Below are positions 52,724 through 61,203 of a stretch of DNA of 64,000 nt, one piece after another. The stretch is from positions 1 to 64,000 of the forward strand of contig CAVSIZ010000018.1 of NCBI GenBank assembly GCA_963728125.1, in the 5' to 3' direction. The translations under genes were made by a program, and so were the position numbers. Within the stretch, counting starts at the first letter, position 1; each line of letters begins with the position of its first letter. This DNA comes from CAWDCV01 sp963728125 (lineage in GTDB: Bacteria > Actinomycetota > Actinomycetes > CAWDCV01). Below the pieces are notes generated by a model, which saw only the letters and a list, made by a program, of their open reading frames with translations, was not told the DNA's origin and did not search any database.

Positions 52724-52754
52724 ATGGTCATCACCCCTCCTGGGTGATGACCAT
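52724..52754. promoter_or_regulatory. 13-bp perfect inverted repeat between cydA and zwf
   Basis: ATGGTCATCACCC (52724-52736) and GGGTGATGACCAT (52742-52754) are exact complements around CTCCT. It lies 57 bp before the cydA start and 64 bp before the zwf start. As both genes point away, a terminator is unlikely; a dimeric repressor site controlling one or both is the better reading. It does not match the Rex consensus. Confidence 0.6.
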
Positions 52755-52817
52755 GCACTGAGGCAGGCAGAGACTCATCCGTGCGAGGCCGGCAGCAGCA
52801 ACACCGCAGAAGAATCG

Positions 52818-54278
52818 ATGACGGTGTCGACGCTGGCCCTCGGAGGTCCTCAGATCCTGGAGGTAGCGGTGGCCACGACATCCGGGCACGTGGAGCAGCA
52901 GCCCGCCGACGTGTTCGTGATCTTCGGGATCACAGGCGACCTGGCCAAGGTGATGACGTTCAGGTCGCTGTACCGGCTGGAGAAGCAGGGCTTGCTGCAA
53001 TGCCCCATCGTCGGAGTGGCCGTCGACGACTGGTCCGTGGAGCAGTTGATCCAGCGGGCGCGAGAATCCATCGAGGGAACGGGCGAGCAGCTTGACGACG
53101 CCGTCTTCGATCGCTTTGCGGCGCGACTGTCCTATGTGAGCGGGGACTTCGCTGATTCCGCCACCTATGGGCGCGTGGGTGACGCAATCAAGGGCGCGGA
53201 CACTCCGGTCTTCTACCTCGAGATCCCGCCATTCCTCTTCGGCACGGTGGTCAAGGGCTTGGCCGAGGCTGGCTTGACAGATACGGCCCGGATCGTGGTC
53301 GAAAAGCCGTTCGGGCACGACCAGGAGTCCGCTGAGGCGCTGGCAGCGGAACTGCATACCTACGTCGACGAGTCCCAGCTGTACCGAATCGATCACTACC
53401 TGGGGAAGATGGGTCTGGAAGAGATCCTGTTTCTCCGGTTCGCCAATGCGATGCTCGAGCCGGTCTGGAACCGCAACTACGTCGAATGCGTCCAGATCAC
53501 GATGGCGGAGAGCTTTGGGGTCGAGGACCGTGGCCACTTCTACGATCCCGTCGGCGCGCTTCGCGACGTCGTCGTCAACCACCTCATGCAGGTCGTCGCT
53601 GCCGCGGCGATGGAGGCACCGTCTCGTGGTGACCCGACCACGATCAAGGAAGCCCAGGTGGCGCTCTTCCGTGCCGTTGTCGAAGCCGACCCGGCCCACT
53701 ACGTGCGCGGCCAGTACGACGGGTATCTCGGCATCAACGGCGTCGCGGCGGACTCGTCGACGGAGACGTACGCCGCGCTACGGCTGGAGATCGAGAACTG
53801 GCGCTGGGCGGGCGTGCCCTTCTTCATCCGGACCGGGAAACGCCTCCCCGCTACCCAGACCGAGCTCCGCCTGGTGTTCAAGCGTCCCCCGCGGCTGGGA
53901 TTCGGGCTACCCGGGAAGCAACCCGAGCCCAATGAACTCGTCATCAAGCTGGATCCATCCACCGGCGTCCGGATCGTCGTCGACGCCAAGCGTGTCGACG
54001 TCACGACACTCGTCGCGCCCATCGAGCTCGACATGGAGTTCGCAGAGGCGGGCGGGGAGGGCCCGACACCGTACGAGGTGTTGCTGCATGCGGCCATGAT
54101 CGGCGACAGCACCCGATTTGCGCGCCAGGACGGCGTCGAGGAGACCTGGCGAATCATGCAGCCGCTACTCGATTCGCCGCCGCCAGTGCATCCGTACACC
54201 CCAGGGTCCTGGGGGCCGGCAGCAGCGGACTCGGTCGCGAGCGAGTTTGGCGGCTGGCGCAGCCCGTGGATCGTCTGA
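52818..54278 (+). CDS. zwf: Glucose-6-phosphate 1-dehydrogenase
   Basis: From the ATG at 52818 the protein has 486 residues. It carries VFVIFGITGDLAKVM (nucleotide loop; G6PDs usually read GASGDLA), VVEKPFGHD, and the active site RIDHYLGKMGLEE with its catalytic His nearby. The C-terminal half contains FFIRTGKRLP and YEVLLHAAMIGD. It feeds the pentose phosphate pathway and makes NADPH. There is no gnd, opcA or tal beside it, unlike the common actinobacterial operon, so this may be a second, accessory copy. Confidence 0.93.
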   Translation: MTVSTLALGGPQILEVAVATTSGHVEQQPADVFVIFGITGDLAKVMTFRSLYRLEKQGLLQCPIVGVAVDDWSVEQLIQRARESIEGTGEQLDDAVFDRFAARLSYVSGDFADSATYGRVGDAIKGADTPVFYLEIPPFLFGTVVKGLAEAGLTDTARIVVEKPFGHDQESAEALAAELHTYVDESQLYRIDHYLGKMGLEEILFLRFANAMLEPVWNRNYVECVQITMAESFGVEDRGHFYDPVGALRDVVVNHLMQVVAAAAMEAPSRGDPTTIKEAQVALFRAVVEADPAHYVRGQYDGYLGINGVAADSSTETYAALRLEIENWRWAGVPFFIRTGKRLPATQTELRLVFKRPPRLGFGLPGKQPEPNELVIKLDPSTGVRIVVDAKRVDVTTLVAPIELDMEFAEAGGEGPTPYEVLLHAAMIGDSTRFARQDGVEETWRIMQPLLDSPPPVHPYTPGSWGPAAADSVASEFGGWRSPWIV

Positions 54279-54348
54279 TCCGTCACGGATAGCCCCATGG
54301 CAGATATCCTCATCGTCGCCCGCATCTGCTGAGTTCTTCCACGTGCGC

Positions 54349-54510
54349 ATGACCGCTTCCTCAAGCATCCCCCGTGGGCTGCGTGATGGACCGGAAAATG
54401 ACTACCAACAGTTGCTGCCGTTGATCTACCAGAAGCTCAAGCGGTGCGGGGGTCTCGCCCGCGTGGCCCGGCAAGCCGGCGCTGTTCTCGTTAGGGAGGC
54501 GCTTGGATGA
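54349..54510 (+). CDS. Small ORF coupled to the ClC gene, uncertain
   Basis: The 53-codon frame starts ATG at 54349 and encodes MTASSSIPRGLRDGPENDYQ, then a helical basic C-terminal half (LPLIYQKLKRCGGLARVARQ). Its TGA overlaps the ATG of the chloride channel gene (ATGA), which favours real translation and coupling. No family recognised. It could also be a remnant of a longer helical gene. Confidence 0.4.
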   Translation: MTASSSIPRGLRDGPENDYQQLLPLIYQKLKRCGGLARVARQAGAVLVREALG

Positions 54511-55883
54511 CCACCTCGCAAAGCCCCTCTGGCGTCTCCCCCGCGAGTCGGCCTTCCTCTTCGCCATCGGCTGGTCTGCCGGCGCTGGATCCGGTCTCGG
54601 TCATCCGTTCGAAGGCGTACCTTGCGGCACTGTTGCTCGCCGCAATCCTGGGCATTCCGATCTCGGCTGTCGCGTACGGCTTCCTGGCACTGGTCTCCGT
54701 GATCCAGAAGTTCTTGTTCGACGATCTTCCGCAGGACGTCTTCACCGGGGACGCACCCGCGTGGTGGCCGGTGCCCTGGTTGGTGCTCTGCGGACTGTTG
54801 ACCGGGTTGACGATCCGGTACCTGCCCGGCAACGGGGGTCACTCACCCGCCTTCGGCTTCAAGGCCGGCGGTCCGACCGCTGACAGGGAGCTCCCCGGCA
54901 TCATCTTCGCCGCACTGGCCACGCTCAGCCTAGGCGCTGTCCTCGGGCCCGAGGCACCCCTGATCGCCATCGGTGGCGGCCTAGCGGCCCTGACGGTGCA
55001 CCTGGTGAAGAAGGACGCACCGCCGATGGCTCTGACGATCATGGCATCGGCCGGCAGCTTTGCGGCAATCAGCACGTTACTCGGATCCCCCCTGCTCGGC
55101 GCATTCCTGATCATGGAGGCCGCCGGCATCGCCGGTGCGACGCTGAGTCTGGTGGCGCTGCCAGGACTGCTGGCCTCCGGCGTTGGCGCACTGGTCTTCG
55201 TCGGCCTGAACAACTGGACGGGCCTCGGTGACTTCTCGCTGGCCCTCACGACCGTGCCGCCGGCGGCGGATCCGACGGTAGCCACCATGGCCTGGGCCCT
55301 GGCCATGGGCGCGGCCGGCGCGTTGCTGGGCTGGGGGATCCGCTGGATCGGACTGTCGCTGCGCCCGGTCGTACACCTGAACCGCGTGTTGGTGACAGCG
55401 GTCCTCGGGCTGTTCATCGGCCTTACCGCAATGACGTACCAGCTCATCTCCGAACAGAGCTTCACCCAAGTGTTGTTCTCCGGCCAGGAGGCCTTGCCCG
55501 AGCTGGTCGAACACGCAGCCGACTATTCGGTTGGCGTGCTGGTCCTGCTCGGACTGTGCAAGACGCTCGTCTACGGACTCTCGCTGAGCGCGTTCCGCGG
55601 CGGACCGATCTTCCCCGCCATGTTCATCGGCGCCGTGCTCGGCATCGCCGTGAGTGGATTGCCCGGTATGACTCTGGCACCGGCGATCGGTATGGGAATC
55701 GGCGCCATGTGTACGGCAATGCTGCGGCTGCCCTTGACCTCGGCGCTGTTGGCCACCGTGCTGATGGGCGCCGACGGTGTGGTGGTGACACCGCAGGTCG
55801 TGGTCGCCGTGGTGGTGGCCTTCGTCATCACCTACGTGCTCCCGGTTCCGGGTCCGAAGGAAACGGCGGTGTCGCCGGCATGA
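54507..55883 (+). CDS. ClC-type chloride channel/transporter
   Basis: The 458-residue protein has about 10-11 hydrophobic segments. ClC selectivity motifs are altered but recognisable: GAVLGPEAPLIAIGGGL takes the place of GREGPxVQ, and the third motif GGPIFPAMFIGAVLG matches GGxFxPxxxIG. The first GSGIP motif is not clear (LPGNGGHSPAFG). This describes the divergent YfeO-like/ClC branch in actinobacteria. Ion and coupling cannot be told. The gene follows zwf on the same strand. Confidence 0.82.
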   Translation: MTTSQSPSGVSPASRPSSSPSAGLPALDPVSVIRSKAYLAALLLAAILGIPISAVAYGFLALVSVIQKFLFDDLPQDVFTGDAPAWWPVPWLVLCGLLTGLTIRYLPGNGGHSPAFGFKAGGPTADRELPGIIFAALATLSLGAVLGPEAPLIAIGGGLAALTVHLVKKDAPPMALTIMASAGSFAAISTLLGSPLLGAFLIMEAAGIAGATLSLVALPGLLASGVGALVFVGLNNWTGLGDFSLALTTVPPAADPTVATMAWALAMGAAGALLGWGIRWIGLSLRPVVHLNRVLVTAVLGLFIGLTAMTYQLISEQSFTQVLFSGQEALPELVEHAADYSVGVLVLLGLCKTLVYGLSLSAFRGGPIFPAMFIGAVLGIAVSGLPGMTLAPAIGMGIGAMCTAMLRLPLTSALLATVLMGADGVVVTPQVVVAVVVAFVITYVLPVPGPKETAVSPA

Positions 55884-56281
55884 CGCTCTGAGTCGGCGGC
55901 GACGGCCGTAGTCCCTGAGTCGCCGGGGCGTCGGGCGGCCGGGTGAGCGGGTTCGACGGTCACCGTGTGACCGCGGCGTTGGAGCTGGCGCATCCGGCGA
56001 TACGTGTGCGCGTCGCCGGGTGCCTGGGCGTCGGGTTGGTCTACGGGCTCTGGGGAGTTCCCACGGGCTCCTGGTGGGACGCGGGGTTCAGGCCGCGTCC
56101 CACCATGCACTATCGGTCGATCCAGTGCTCGTTCGCATCCCCCAAACGGCATGAATGGGCAGGAGACATTTCCCCCTTGCTCCCTTGTCCTAGCAAGTGC
56201 GGCAGCAGGACTAACTGGTCGTTGACACGAGGTGCGGGTACGTTCGACTGCGTGCAGGGGGAGGGGGCCGAGGGGGCTCCC
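55884..56281. other. 398-bp intergenic stretch, no gene supported
   Basis: The stretch between ClC and the LuxR-type regulator is GC-rich at first, then turns less so (about 56100-56240). Frames open on both strands have no recognisable protein similarity. The last 150 bp probably contain the promoter of the regulator; a run reading TTGACACGAGG near 56221 is a possible -35 (TTGACA) with GTACGT as a weak -10 downstream. Confidence 0.5.
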
Positions 56282-58519
56282 ATGCTGTTGAACGGGGGAG
56301 ACAACCCAGCGTCCACACCGGTATCGGCGCTCCTCGGTTCGAAGTTCCGTTCGCCGGCGACGCGCCGCGGCATGGTTCGCCGGACCGGGCTTGTCGATCG
56401 ATTGCTCGCGGCGGACGAGCCGGTCATCAGCGTTGTCGCCCCGCCCGGGTACGGCAAGACGACGTTGCTAGCACAGTGGGCCGAACGTCGAAACCCGCTT
56501 GTGGCGTGGGTCTCATGCGAAGAGACCGACAACGACCCCGTCGCGTTGTGGAGCGCCCTCATCAAAGCACTGAACGCGATTGGTCCGGTCGACTCTGCGG
56601 CGACTCAACAACTGGCCACGAACGGCAGCGGCATCGGCGCCGTACCGGGATTCGTGGCCGCGATCGAATCGATCGGTGAGCCAGTAACAATCGTGCTCGA
56701 CCATCTCGAGGTGATAAGCAGCAAAGAGTGTCAGGCTGCCATAGCGGAATTCGCGCTTCGCGTTCCGCAGGGGTGGCAGCTGGCGATGGCGTCGCGTGAA
56801 CGGCTGCCCATCCCAGACGCGCGGTTGCGTGCGGAGCGCCAGATCGTGGAGATCGATGTCGCGGACCTTGCCATGACGGGCAACGAGGCAAGGGCATTGC
56901 TGAGCGGCGCCGGTGTTCAGTTGTCGCGCCCGGACGTTGAAGAGCTCGTGCAACGAACGGAAGGCTGGCCGGTTGGGCTCTACCTCGCTGCCCTCGCCCT
57001 GAAGGACGGCGCCCCACCGGCCGGGTTCACGTTCACCGGCGACGACCGGCTGATGGGGGATTACCTACGATCCGAGTTGCTTCCTCGGGTCACGGCGACG
57101 CAGGCCGACTTCCTCATCCGGACCTCAGTCTTGGACAGGATCTCCGGGCCGCTCTGCGACGCGGTTGTCGGCGGCCTTGGATCCGCGGCTTTGCTCGAGC
57201 AGATGGAGAGCCGCAATCTCCTCATCGTTCCACTCGACCGACGCCGCGAGTGGTACCGATATCACCATCTGCTGCGCGAGCTCTTGCAAGCCGAACTCCG
57301 GATCCGAGATCCGGACGAGATTCCTCGGCTGCACTCGCGGGCAGCCGCCTGGTACGAGGCGAACAACATGCCCGAGACGGCGATAGAGCACGCTCTCGTT
57401 GCCGGTGACGCCGACCGCGTGGCGGCGCTGGTGCTGCAACTGATGCATCGGGTTTGGGCCAGCGGACGGGCCGACACCGTGCAGCGCTGGATGGAATGGC
57501 TGCAAGACCGGCCTTCGGCCCAGCACTACGCCGCTATCGCCGCTCACGGCGCGCTTATCTTTGCTTTGGTCGGGCGAACGCACGAGGCGGAGCGCTGGGT
57601 CGAGGTCGCCGAACGCCTTCCGCCAACGGGAACGCTGCCGGATGGCAGCACGGTCGCGGGGACGCTTGCTTACCTGCGCGCAATCTTGTGTCGTGAGGGC
57701 CCGACAACGATGCGTCGTGACGCTCTCACCGCCTGGCAGGGTTTGAGTCCAGCCAGCCCGTACCGGGCGACGATGCTGCAGATCGAAGGCATCTCCTATC
57801 TACTGGAAGGCAATCTGCACCTGGCCGATGCCATCCTCGCTCGCGCCGTCGACAGCGCGATCGGCGTCGGCAATGTGCCGCTGGCTGCGGTGACGCTCGC
57901 CGAGCGATTCCTGGTAGCAACCGAACTCGATGACGCAGTGGCGGCCGATCGGATGCTGCAGCAGGCCGTCGAGATCGTCAACACCGGAGGGTTTGACGGC
58001 TACTGGACCAGCGCGCTGGTTTTTGCTGGGGCGGCCAGATCCGCCGCATACAGAGGTGACATTCCTGAGGCACGTCGCTACGCGAGAAAGGCGGCCCGCC
58101 TGCGGCCGCTGCTCACCTATGCGCTTCCGGTTGTGTCGCTGCAGGCGTTGATCGAGCTGGCTCGGGCCTACATTTCGCTTGTCGATCTTGCGGGTGCAGT
58201 TGCCGTCTTGGAGCAGGCCTCAAGCATCCTTCAACAGCGACCAGAGCTGGGCACACTCCCAGCGGCCGTCGAGCAGTTGAAGACAATCGTCGAACAATTC
58301 GACGGTGGTGTTTCCACCGGCGCGTCGTCACTCACCACCGCAGAGCTGCGGCTGGTCCCGTTTCTGCCAACCCACCTCACCATGCCCGAGATCGGAGAGC
58401 GTTTGTACATCTCCCGGCACACGGTCAAGACCCAGGTGGGTTCGTTGTACCGCAAACTGGGCGTCTCGTCCCGAGGCGAGGCAGTGGCTCGCATCAGTCA
58501 GCTGGGACTGCACACCTAG
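56282..58519 (+). CDS. Large ATP-binding LuxR-type regulator (LAL/MalT-like)
   Basis: From the ATG at 56282 (GAGGGGG about 6 nt upstream) the product has 745 residues. The STAND NTPase N-terminus has Walker A APPGYGKTTLLAQW near residue 57, Walker B VTIVLDHLE and arginine-sensor type blocks ending TEGWPVGLYLAALAL. A helical TPR-like middle part follows (GEAxxAxxxA patterns, for example AAWYEANNMPETAIEHALVAG). The C-terminal ~65 residues form a LuxR HTH: LTTAELRLVPFLPTHLTMPEIGERLYISRHTVKTQ (excerpt LYISRHTVKTQVGSLYRKL). The first half of the HTH is unusual (LPTHLT). Target genes unknown; ClC and zwf upstream are candidates. Confidence 0.88.
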   Translation: MLLNGGDNPASTPVSALLGSKFRSPATRRGMVRRTGLVDRLLAADEPVISVVAPPGYGKTTLLAQWAERRNPLVAWVSCEETDNDPVALWSALIKALNAIGPVDSAATQQLATNGSGIGAVPGFVAAIESIGEPVTIVLDHLEVISSKECQAAIAEFALRVPQGWQLAMASRERLPIPDARLRAERQIVEIDVADLAMTGNEARALLSGAGVQLSRPDVEELVQRTEGWPVGLYLAALALKDGAPPAGFTFTGDDRLMGDYLRSELLPRVTATQADFLIRTSVLDRISGPLCDAVVGGLGSAALLEQMESRNLLIVPLDRRREWYRYHHLLRELLQAELRIRDPDEIPRLHSRAAAWYEANNMPETAIEHALVAGDADRVAALVLQLMHRVWASGRADTVQRWMEWLQDRPSAQHYAAIAAHGALIFALVGRTHEAERWVEVAERLPPTGTLPDGSTVAGTLAYLRAILCREGPTTMRRDALTAWQGLSPASPYRATMLQIEGISYLLEGNLHLADAILARAVDSAIGVGNVPLAAVTLAERFLVATELDDAVAADRMLQQAVEIVNTGGFDGYWTSALVFAGAARSAAYRGDIPEARRYARKAARLRPLLTYALPVVSLQALIELARAYISLVDLAGAVAVLEQASSILQQRPELGTLPAAVEQLKTIVEQFDGGVSTGASSLTTAELRLVPFLPTHLTMPEIGERLYISRHTVKTQVGSLYRKLGVSSRGEAVARISQLGLHT

Positions 58520-58573
58520 CCTCGATGTTCCCGGAGACCGGCGGCCCGCGCCGCACGGATGGGGAGACATGCC

Positions 58574-59524
58574 CTAGGCCCAGAGCTGGCCTTCGAGCGC
58601 GGCTTCGGCCTCCTCGAGCGTCCCGGCGTAAGCGCCGGTCGAGAGGTACTTCCAGCCACCGTCGCAGACGACGATGCAGATGTCTGCTCGCTCGCCTGCT
58701 CGCACCGCCTTGTCAGCGACAGCAAGAGCGGCATGCAGGATCGCGCCGGTCGAGATGCCGGCAAAGATGCCCTCCTGCTCGAGCAGCTCGCGGGTACGGC
58801 GCAGTGCTTCGCCCGGGCCGACGGAGAAGCGCGTCGTCAGCACCGACTCGTCGTACAGCTCGGGCACGAAGCCCTCGTCGATGTTGCGCAGCCCATAGAC
58901 GAGCTCGCCGTATCGCGGCTCGGCCGCGACGACTTGTACTGACGGCACCCGCTCGCGCAGGAAGCGGCCGACACCCATCAACGTTCCCGTCGTGCCGAGA
59001 CCAGCGACGAAGTGCGTGATTGCCGGCAAGTCCTCGAGGATCTCCGGGCCGGTCGTCTCGTAGTGAGCGAGCGTGTTGGCGGGATTGCCGTACTGGTACA
59101 GCATCACCCAATCGGGATGCTCTAGCGCGAGCTGCTTCGCGACACGAACGGCTTCATTGGAGCCACCGGCCGCCGGCGAGAAGATGATCTGCGCGCCAAA
59201 CATCTCCAACAACTGCCGACGCTCGATGGACGTGTTCTCCGGCATCACGCAGACGATTCGATAGCCGCGCAGCTTCGCCACCATCGCCAGGGATATGCCG
59301 GTGTTGCCCGACGTCGGCTCGAGGATCGTGCTGCCGGGAACCAGCAGACCGGCCTTCTCCGCCTCCTCGACCATGTACAGCGCGGGCCGGTCCTTGACAG
59401 AACCCGTGGGGTTGCGGTCCTCGAGCTTCGCCCACAGTCGTACGTCGGGCGAGGGCGACAGCGCCGGCAAGCCAACCAGCGGCGTACGGCCGACGGAGTC
59501 GAGCAGCGAGTCGAAGCGGGCCAT
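58574..59524 (-). CDS. cysM: Cysteine synthase CysM (CysO-dependent, O-phosphoserine type)
   Basis: The 316-residue PLP enzyme has NPTGSVKDRPALYMVE (Schiff-base Lys), EPTSGNTGISLAMVA (substrate loop) and AGLGTTGTLMGVGRFL (phosphate loop). Placement directly after cysO and mec, as in mycobacteria, shows it uses the thiocarboxylate of CysO as the sulfur donor and O-phosphoserine as the acceptor. Its ATG overlaps the cysO stop by 1 nt. Confidence 0.95.
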   Translation of the reverse strand: MARFDSLLDSVGRTPLVGLPALSPSPDVRLWAKLEDRNPTGSVKDRPALYMVEEAEKAGLLVPGSTILEPTSGNTGISLAMVAKLRGYRIVCVMPENTSIERRQLLEMFGAQIIFSPAAGGSNEAVRVAKQLALEHPDWVMLYQYGNPANTLAHYETTGPEILEDLPAITHFVAGLGTTGTLMGVGRFLRERVPSVQVVAAEPRYGELVYGLRNIDEGFVPELYDESVLTTRFSVGPGEALRRTRELLEQEGIFAGISTGAILHAALAVADKAVRAGERADICIVVCDGGWKYLSTGAYAGTLEEAEAALEGQLWA

Positions 59525-59796
59525 CAGCCGCCCGCGACCGCCGGCAACACCGTGACCGCGTCGCCGTCGGCGACGGGGGTCTGCAGGCCGCCGAGGAAGC
59601 GCACATCTTCGTCGTTGAGGTAGACGTTGACGAACCGGCGCAGGCCGTCGCCTTCGACGATGCGGTCGCGCAACCCCGGGTTGCGGGTGTCAACGTCGTC
59701 GATCAGGTCACGCAGCGTGTCACCGCTGCCCTCGACGGCCTTCGCGCCGTCGGTATAGGAGCGCAGGATCGTCGGGATCCGTACCTCAATGGCCAT
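59524..59796 (-). CDS. cysO: Sulfur-carrier protein CysO (MoaD/ThiS-like)
   Basis: The 90-residue protein is a ubiquitin-like fold ending in ALPAVAGG-type Gly-Gly (VTVLPAVAGG), the terminus that is thiocarboxylated. Start MAIEVRIPTILRSYTDG with GGAG upstream. It carries sulfur for CysM; the adduct is released by Mec. Confidence 0.95.
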   Translation of the reverse strand: MAIEVRIPTILRSYTDGAKAVEGSGDTLRDLIDDVDTRNPGLRDRIVEGDGLRRFVNVYLNDEDVRFLGGLQTPVADGDAVTVLPAVAGG

Positions 59797-59825
59797 GGAA
59801 GGAAGCTCTCCTCGAGTGCAATGAG

Positions 59826-60260
59826 TCAGTTCGCGGTCGTCTCGATGTCCAACGCCTGGACGACCCGCAACTCTTCCTCGGTCACCGTTCCGTCCACGAT
59901 GCGATACGAGCGCATCTCGAGGTCGTTCGACGACCGGGTCGAGACGAGTAGGTAGTGCGCGTTCGGCTCCTGGGCAAGAGCGACGTCGGTGCGAGACGGG
60001 TACGCCTCGGTCGCCGTGTGCGAGTGATAAATCACGACAGGCTCCTCGTCGCGGTCGTCCATCTCGCGCCACACCCGCAGCTGTTCCTGCGAGTCGAACC
60101 GGTAGAAGGTGGGCGAGCGCTCGGCGTTGGTCATCGGTACGAACCTGACCGCGCGATCGGAGCCAATCGGGCCGGCGACGATGCCGCATGCCTCGTCTGG
60201 ATGGTCGGCACGGGCGTGCGCGACGATCGCGTCACGGATGGCCTGGTCCAGCGTCAGCAC
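59826..60260 (-). CDS. mec: CysO-cysteine peptidase Mec (JAMM/MPN metalloprotease)
   Basis: The 144-residue protein has the JAMM zinc motif: Glu in the HPDEACGIVAG strand, and HSHTATEAYPSRTD (HxH...S..D). Mec hydrolyses the CysO-cysteine bond to release cysteine. GTG start at 60260. It is 29 bp before cysO in the same unit. Confidence 0.94.
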   Translation of the reverse strand: MLTLDQAIRDAIVAHARADHPDEACGIVAGPIGSDRAVRFVPMTNAERSPTFYRFDSQEQLRVWREMDDRDEEPVVIYHSHTATEAYPSRTDVALAQEPNAHYLLVSTRSSNDLEMRSYRIVDGTVTEEELRVVQALDIETTAN

Positions 60261-60294
60261 GCGCCGAACCTAGCGCCTGCGGCCTTTGCTCGTT

Positions 60295-60846
60295 CTACGA
60301 CAGCGCGCGGACGAGCGTCTCCTGCAGCAGGCCCAGCCACATGTACAGCGAGTAGAGCGCCTGCCGCGGATCGTCGTCGGCCAGCTGAGCCAGATCGGCG
60401 TCGGCGTCCTCCGACACCTCCAGTCGCGTGCCCAGCGTGAGCCGGAGGTCGTTGAGGGCACCCAGCCAGGCCGCCGCCTGCGCCGCGTCGAGCTTCAGCT
60501 TGCCGTTGGAGGCCGCGATGTCGTCGAGCGTTTGCACGGCGACGCGGGCATTAGCCGCCTTGCGCTCGCGCAGGTCGGTCTCGGTGTAGCGGCGGAACTC
60601 AGCTGAACGCTCCGTGTCATCGCGGTACGCATCAGGGAGCAGGCGGGCGAGCGCCGGATCGTCCGGCAACGTCGTCGACGTCGAGATGCCGACGGCGGCG
60701 GCGAGCGGATCCGATGACGCCTCGAACCCATCCACCGGCGTCACCAGCACGACCAACTCGTCGAGCAGGTGCCGCAGCAGCACCGTCTCGACGGCATCCA
60801 ACTGGAGAGTCACGCCGCCGCGCCGCTTGCGGGAGAAGCCGTTCAC
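60295..60846 (-). CDS. DUF2017 family protein
   Basis: The 183-residue product begins MNGFSRKRRGGVTLQLDAVE, has a helical body and ends with YSLYMWLGLLQETLVRALS, the conserved end of DUF2017. The family always sits next to clpS in actinobacteria; its start overlaps the clpS stop by 4 bp here too. Role unknown; a link to the Clp N-end pathway is suggested only by position. Confidence 0.88.
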   Translation of the reverse strand: MNGFSRKRRGGVTLQLDAVETVLLRHLLDELVVLVTPVDGFEASSDPLAAAVGISTSTTLPDDPALARLLPDAYRDDTERSAEFRRYTETDLRERKAANARVAVQTLDDIAASNGKLKLDAAQAAAWLGALNDLRLTLGTRLEVSEDADADLAQLADDDPRQALYSLYMWLGLLQETLVRALS

Positions 60847-61142
60847 TTGTCGTGCTGAAGGGTCGCCCAGAGGCCAAAACTGTGCATGGCCTGAACGTCG
60901 CGCTCCATCTCCTCACGCGAGCCGTTCGACACCACCGCCTTGCCCCGATGGTGCACGTCCAGCATGAGCTTCTCCGCCTTCTCCTTGGCGTAACCGAAGT
61001 ACTCCTGGAAGACGTAGGTGACGTACGACATGAGGTTCACCGGGTCGTTCCACACGATCGTGACCCACGGCCGTGCCTGATCGACTTCCTCGTCGACCTC
61101 CGGCCGCTCGACTTCGACAGGAGCCACACTCACGCTCTCCAT
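60843..61142 (-). CDS. clpS: ClpS adaptor protein
   Basis: The 99-residue protein contains PWVTIVWNDPVNLMSYVTYVF (shortened: TIVWNDPVNLMSYV), the N-degron pocket region, and MLDVHHRGKAVV, then a C-terminal HSFGLWATL. It passes N-degron substrates to ClpC/ClpP. It heads the clpS-DUF2017-mec-cysO-cysM unit and is divergent from pncB. Confidence 0.95.
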   Translation of the reverse strand: MESVSVAPVEVERPEVDEEVDQARPWVTIVWNDPVNLMSYVTYVFQEYFGYAKEKAEKLMLDVHHRGKAVVSNGSREEMERDVQAMHSFGLWATLQHDK

Positions 61143-61190
61143 CGTGGCAGGGTCACGGCGTCAATGGGCCCACCCCTCCCACTTAGGCCA

Positions 61191-61196
61191 TAACCT
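61191..61196 (+). promoter_or_regulatory. Leaderless -10 element of pncB
   Basis: TAACCT, then GGCTTGG (7 nt), then the GTG of pncB; no ribosome site. This decides the start at 61204 over an ATG 60 bp upstream. Confidence 0.6.
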
Positions 61197-61203
61197 GGCT
61201 TGG

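Noticed and set aside
55943..56281. N-terminal 113-residue extension of the LAL regulator
   Set aside because: Sequence is non-globular, and similarity and a ribosome site begin at the ATG at 56282.
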